Shown here: piece after piece, positions 61,784 to 64,000 of the stretch
Layout of the letters: each line of letters begins with the position of its first letter
Position numbering within the stretch: position 1 is the first letter of the stretch
Assembly (NCBI GenBank): GCA_000466585.1
Contig: KE993464.1
Span: 1-64,000 of the forward strand
DNA length: 64,000 nt
Direction of reading: 5' to 3'
Origin: Clostridiales bacterium oral taxon 876 str. F0540
GTDB lineage: Bacteria; Bacillota; Clostridia; Clostridiales; Clostridiaceae
Notes under the pieces: model-generated
Told to the model about the DNA's origin: nothing
Database searches by the model: none
The model's input: only the letters and a program-made list of their open reading frames with translations
Program-made: the position numbers and the translations under genes

Positions 61784-63073
61784 ATGAAAAAAGTTAAAAT
61801 TTTAGTTTCAGGTCTTTTAGTACTTAGCATGCTTGCTGGTGTTGGCTGTTCAAGTAAGACAAATGAAGTAAGCAATAAACCTACAGAAAAGACTAAGTTA
61901 GTCTGGGCAGGTTGGACTGGTGAAGAAGAAGCGAATAAAGGGATAATTAAAGATATCATAAGTACTTATAATACTTCAACCGATAAGGCTGAGATTTCAT
62001 GGGTAGGTTGGCCTTGGGCTAATACACTTCAGCAACTTATAATAAGAACTCAAAGTAATCAAGACCTTGATGTAGCTCAGGTGGATATGGCTTGGGTAGC
62101 AACACTGGCAAAGATGGACGTGTTAGTAGACTTGAATGAAGTATTAGGTGCGGACTGGATGAAGGAAAATGTATCAGAAGCAGCTTTAAAGTCCGGAAAT
62201 ATAGGTGGAAAGCAGGTTGCAGTGCCATGGACACAGGCATCTATAGGCATGGTTTATAATCCTACCATATTAAAGAATGCAGGTGTTGCTAAGGTTCCTG
62301 AAACTGTAGATGAATTTGAAGCAGCTCTCAAGAAGATAAAGGAATACGATAAAAATATAATTCCATATGCAGCAGCAACTAAAGAAGCCGGAAGTATATC
62401 CAAAGACGTAAATGCTTGGTTCTGGACCTTTGGCGGACAATATATAGGTGATGATGGAAAGGTTGCTATAAATAGTGAAGCAAACGAAAAAGCTTTAACT
62501 TGGTATAAAGGATTAAAGGACAAAGGATATATAGCAATGGACTTAACAAGATTTGATGCAAGACAGTTATTTGCTCAAAACAAAGTTGCCTTCTATGATG
62601 ATGCAATCTTAGCGAGGGGTATTGCTAAGAGTAACGGAGTCTCTGCAGATAAGCTAGATGCTACAATACAACCTATGGCAAGACCGGTTTTAAAAGCAGG
62701 AGATAAACCGCAGTCTACATTATGGGGACATCAGTTAGTTATATTTAAGAGTGCTAAAGATAAAGCAAAGGCCGGAGACTTCATCAAATATTTGATTGGC
62801 AAAGATACTTCGTTAAAATATTTTGACGCCACAGGCTCTGTTCCGGTAATAAAATCAGCTATTAATGATGATAAAGTTAAGAATAATAAGTGGTCAAGTG
62901 AATGGCTGAAAATAACAGAAACAGGTAAAAAGGCTGAAACTCAAAAATATGAGAATGACAGTCAGTTGGCTACTATAGTTACTGAAGAAATCCAAAATAC
63001 TCTTCTTGGAACCAAAACTCCTAAAAAGGCATTGGAGGATGCACAAAACAGACTTCAACAGAACATCAACTAA
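61784..63073 (+). CDS. Sugar ABC transporter substrate-binding lipoprotein (family 1)
   Basis: A 429-residue extracellular binding protein of family 1 (MalE/UgpB type). The lipobox is GVGC with Cys22, then a Ser/Thr-rich linker. VWAGWTGEEEANKG opens the mature fold, and AVPWTQASIGMVYNPTILKNAGV is the canonical hinge segment. The cargo is likely an oligosaccharide. GGAGGG precedes the ATG. The permease starts 12 bases after the stop, so this is the first gene of a sugar importer operon cut by the window end. Confidence 0.93.
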   Translation: MKKVKILVSGLLVLSMLAGVGCSSKTNEVSNKPTEKTKLVWAGWTGEEEANKGIIKDIISTYNTSTDKAEISWVGWPWANTLQQLIIRTQSNQDLDVAQVDMAWVATLAKMDVLVDLNEVLGADWMKENVSEAALKSGNIGGKQVAVPWTQASIGMVYNPTILKNAGVAKVPETVDEFEAALKKIKEYDKNIIPYAAATKEAGSISKDVNAWFWTFGGQYIGDDGKVAINSEANEKALTWYKGLKDKGYIAMDLTRFDARQLFAQNKVAFYDDAILARGIAKSNGVSADKLDATIQPMARPVLKAGDKPQSTLWGHQLVIFKSAKDKAKAGDFIKYLIGKDTSLKYFDATGSVPVIKSAINDDKVKNNKWSSEWLKITETGKKAETQKYENDSQLATIVTEEIQNTLLGTKTPKKALEDAQNRLQQNIN

Positions 63074-63085
63074 AGGGGTGACTAT

Positions 63086-64000
63086 ATGCAATCGAATTTA
63101 TCAGTAAAAAATAAAGATTATGAGAAGATAAAGAAGAATAGACTAACAGACAGCCAATTTGGCTTTCTGTTAGTACTTCCAGCTATAATAGTTTTTTCAA
63201 TAATAGTTTTATATCCCTTTATATCCTCTGTTTCGCATAGCTTTTACAAGGCAGGAATGTTAACTCCTCAAAAAAGCTTTATTGGATTAGATAACTTTAA
63301 AAAGATTCTTTCTGATCCTAACTTTACTAAAATACTTATTAACACCCTTATATTTGTTTTTGGCACCACATTTTTGTCCTTCATACTTGGCTTTATATGG
63401 GCAATAGTGTTAAACCAAGGCTTTAGAGGTTCAGAAGTTTTGAGAGGAATCACTCTTGTTAACTGGATAATACCAGGGACGGCTATAGGATTTTTATGGA
63501 TGTGGATATTCCATGGTCAATTTGGAGTGTTGAATTATGTTCTGAGGAGTTTAGGACTAATAAAAGACAATGTTACATGGCTTGCAGATCCAAAGTTTTC
63601 CATGATGGCGGTTATAATAGCAAGAACCTGGCAGTACATGCCTTGGTTTATGGCTCTTCTTATAGGGGGGTTAAAAGGAATATCCTATGATATTGTTGAA
63701 GCAGCAAGGATAGATGGTGCAACCAATTTTAAAGTGTTTACTAAAATAGTTCTCCCATCTATGAAAAATATTATATTCTTTATTCTGCTTTTAGGTATTA
63801 TAGCCGGTCTTCAGCATTTTGATATTATATGGGTTATGACTACAGGAGGACCCGGTATATCAACGACTACATTATCAATTGAAGTATACAGAACTGCATT
63901 TCAAAATTGGAACTTGGGCAGAGCATCTGCAATGGGAACTATATGGGTTGCCATATTATCAGTATTTATGTTCTTATACCTAAAAATGCAGAGAGAAAAG
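63086..64000 (+). CDS. Sugar ABC transporter permease (MalF/UgpA type), incomplete at window end
   Basis: At least 305 codons are open from ATG 63086 to the last base, with no stop, so the gene continues out of the window. The N-terminal cytoplasmic tail is followed by about six helices. GFLLVLPAIIVFSIIVLYPFISS and the cytoplasmic coupling motif EAARIDGATNFKVFTKIVLPSMKN mark the MalF/UgpA type. GGGG lies nine bases before the ATG. The second permease (MalG/UgpE type), and possibly a glycosidase, should follow. Confidence 0.92.
   Translation, partial: MQSNLSVKNKDYEKIKKNRLTDSQFGFLLVLPAIIVFSIIVLYPFISSVSHSFYKAGMLTPQKSFIGLDNFKKILSDPNFTKILINTLIFVFGTTFLSFILGFIWAIVLNQGFRGSEVLRGITLVNWIIPGTAIGFLWMWIFHGQFGVLNYVLRSLGLIKDNVTWLADPKFSMMAVIIARTWQYMPWFMALLIGGLKGISYDIVEAARIDGATNFKVFTKIVLPSMKNIIFFILLLGIIAGLQHFDIIWVMTTGGPGISTTTLSIEVYRTAFQNWNLGRASAMGTIWVAILSVFMFLYLKMQREK

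Overview
The window looks like a chromosomal segment of a spore-forming, motile, anaerobic Firmicute close to Clostridium. The DNA is AT-rich, ribosome binding sites are strong AGGAGG types and A/T-ending codons dominate. Two GerA-type germinant receptor operons, a Spo0E-like phosphatase and a SpoIID-domain protein point to endospores; an H-NOX chemoreceptor points to motility. I see no phage, insertion sequence, CRISPR array or rRNA. Nearly all genes read as intact; one clear gene remnant lies after the beta-glucoside operon.

Region by region. 1-898: tRNA-Cys and two small genes (Spo0E-like, hypothetical). 1104-4670: a tight three-gene unit of an XRE regulator, a type-1 periplasmic-binding protein and a membrane HD-GYP c-di-GMP phosphodiesterase. 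4784-13948: SpoIID-domain protein, H-NOX chemoreceptor, ECF transporter S component with a P1 peptidase, PflX-like radical SAM protein, YkvI-like transporter and a lipoprotein. 14228-28145: two GH38 alpha-mannosidases around a GntR regulator, an M42 aminopeptidase and a complete oligopeptide ABC transporter, which together suggest import and cytoplasmic breakdown of mannosylated peptides or oligosaccharides. The regulator promoter and the second mannosidase leader share an 18-bp palindromic operator candidate. 28239-33085: small membrane protein, radical SAM protein, MsmK/UgpC-type ATPase, PucR/CdaR-type regulator and LacI regulator.

33133-41968: two divergent ger operons (A-C-B on minus; A-C-small protein-B on plus) facing each other across possible sigma-G promoters, followed by comB. 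41996-48044: cold-shock protein, small membrane proteins, RlmI-type rRNA methyltransferase and a GH31 glycosidase. 48438-54012: a translation-factor region with an ABC-F ATPase, a VOC protein, an Lsa-type ABC-F protein and an HflX GTPase. The Lsa-type gene is preceded by a textbook ribosome-dependent attenuator with a six-codon leader peptide. This is the strongest regulatory signal in the window and suggests antibiotic-inducible ribosome protection.

54541-61204: a sigma-54-dependent LevR-type activator and a beta-glucoside PTS (IIA, IIB, IIC and 6-phospho-beta-glucosidase) with two -24/-12 promoters. After it lie a flavin reductase remnant and the first two genes of a sugar ABC transporter, the second cut by the window edge. 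The window may rely on the MsmK-type ATPase at 29823 to power sugar importers that lack their own ATPase.
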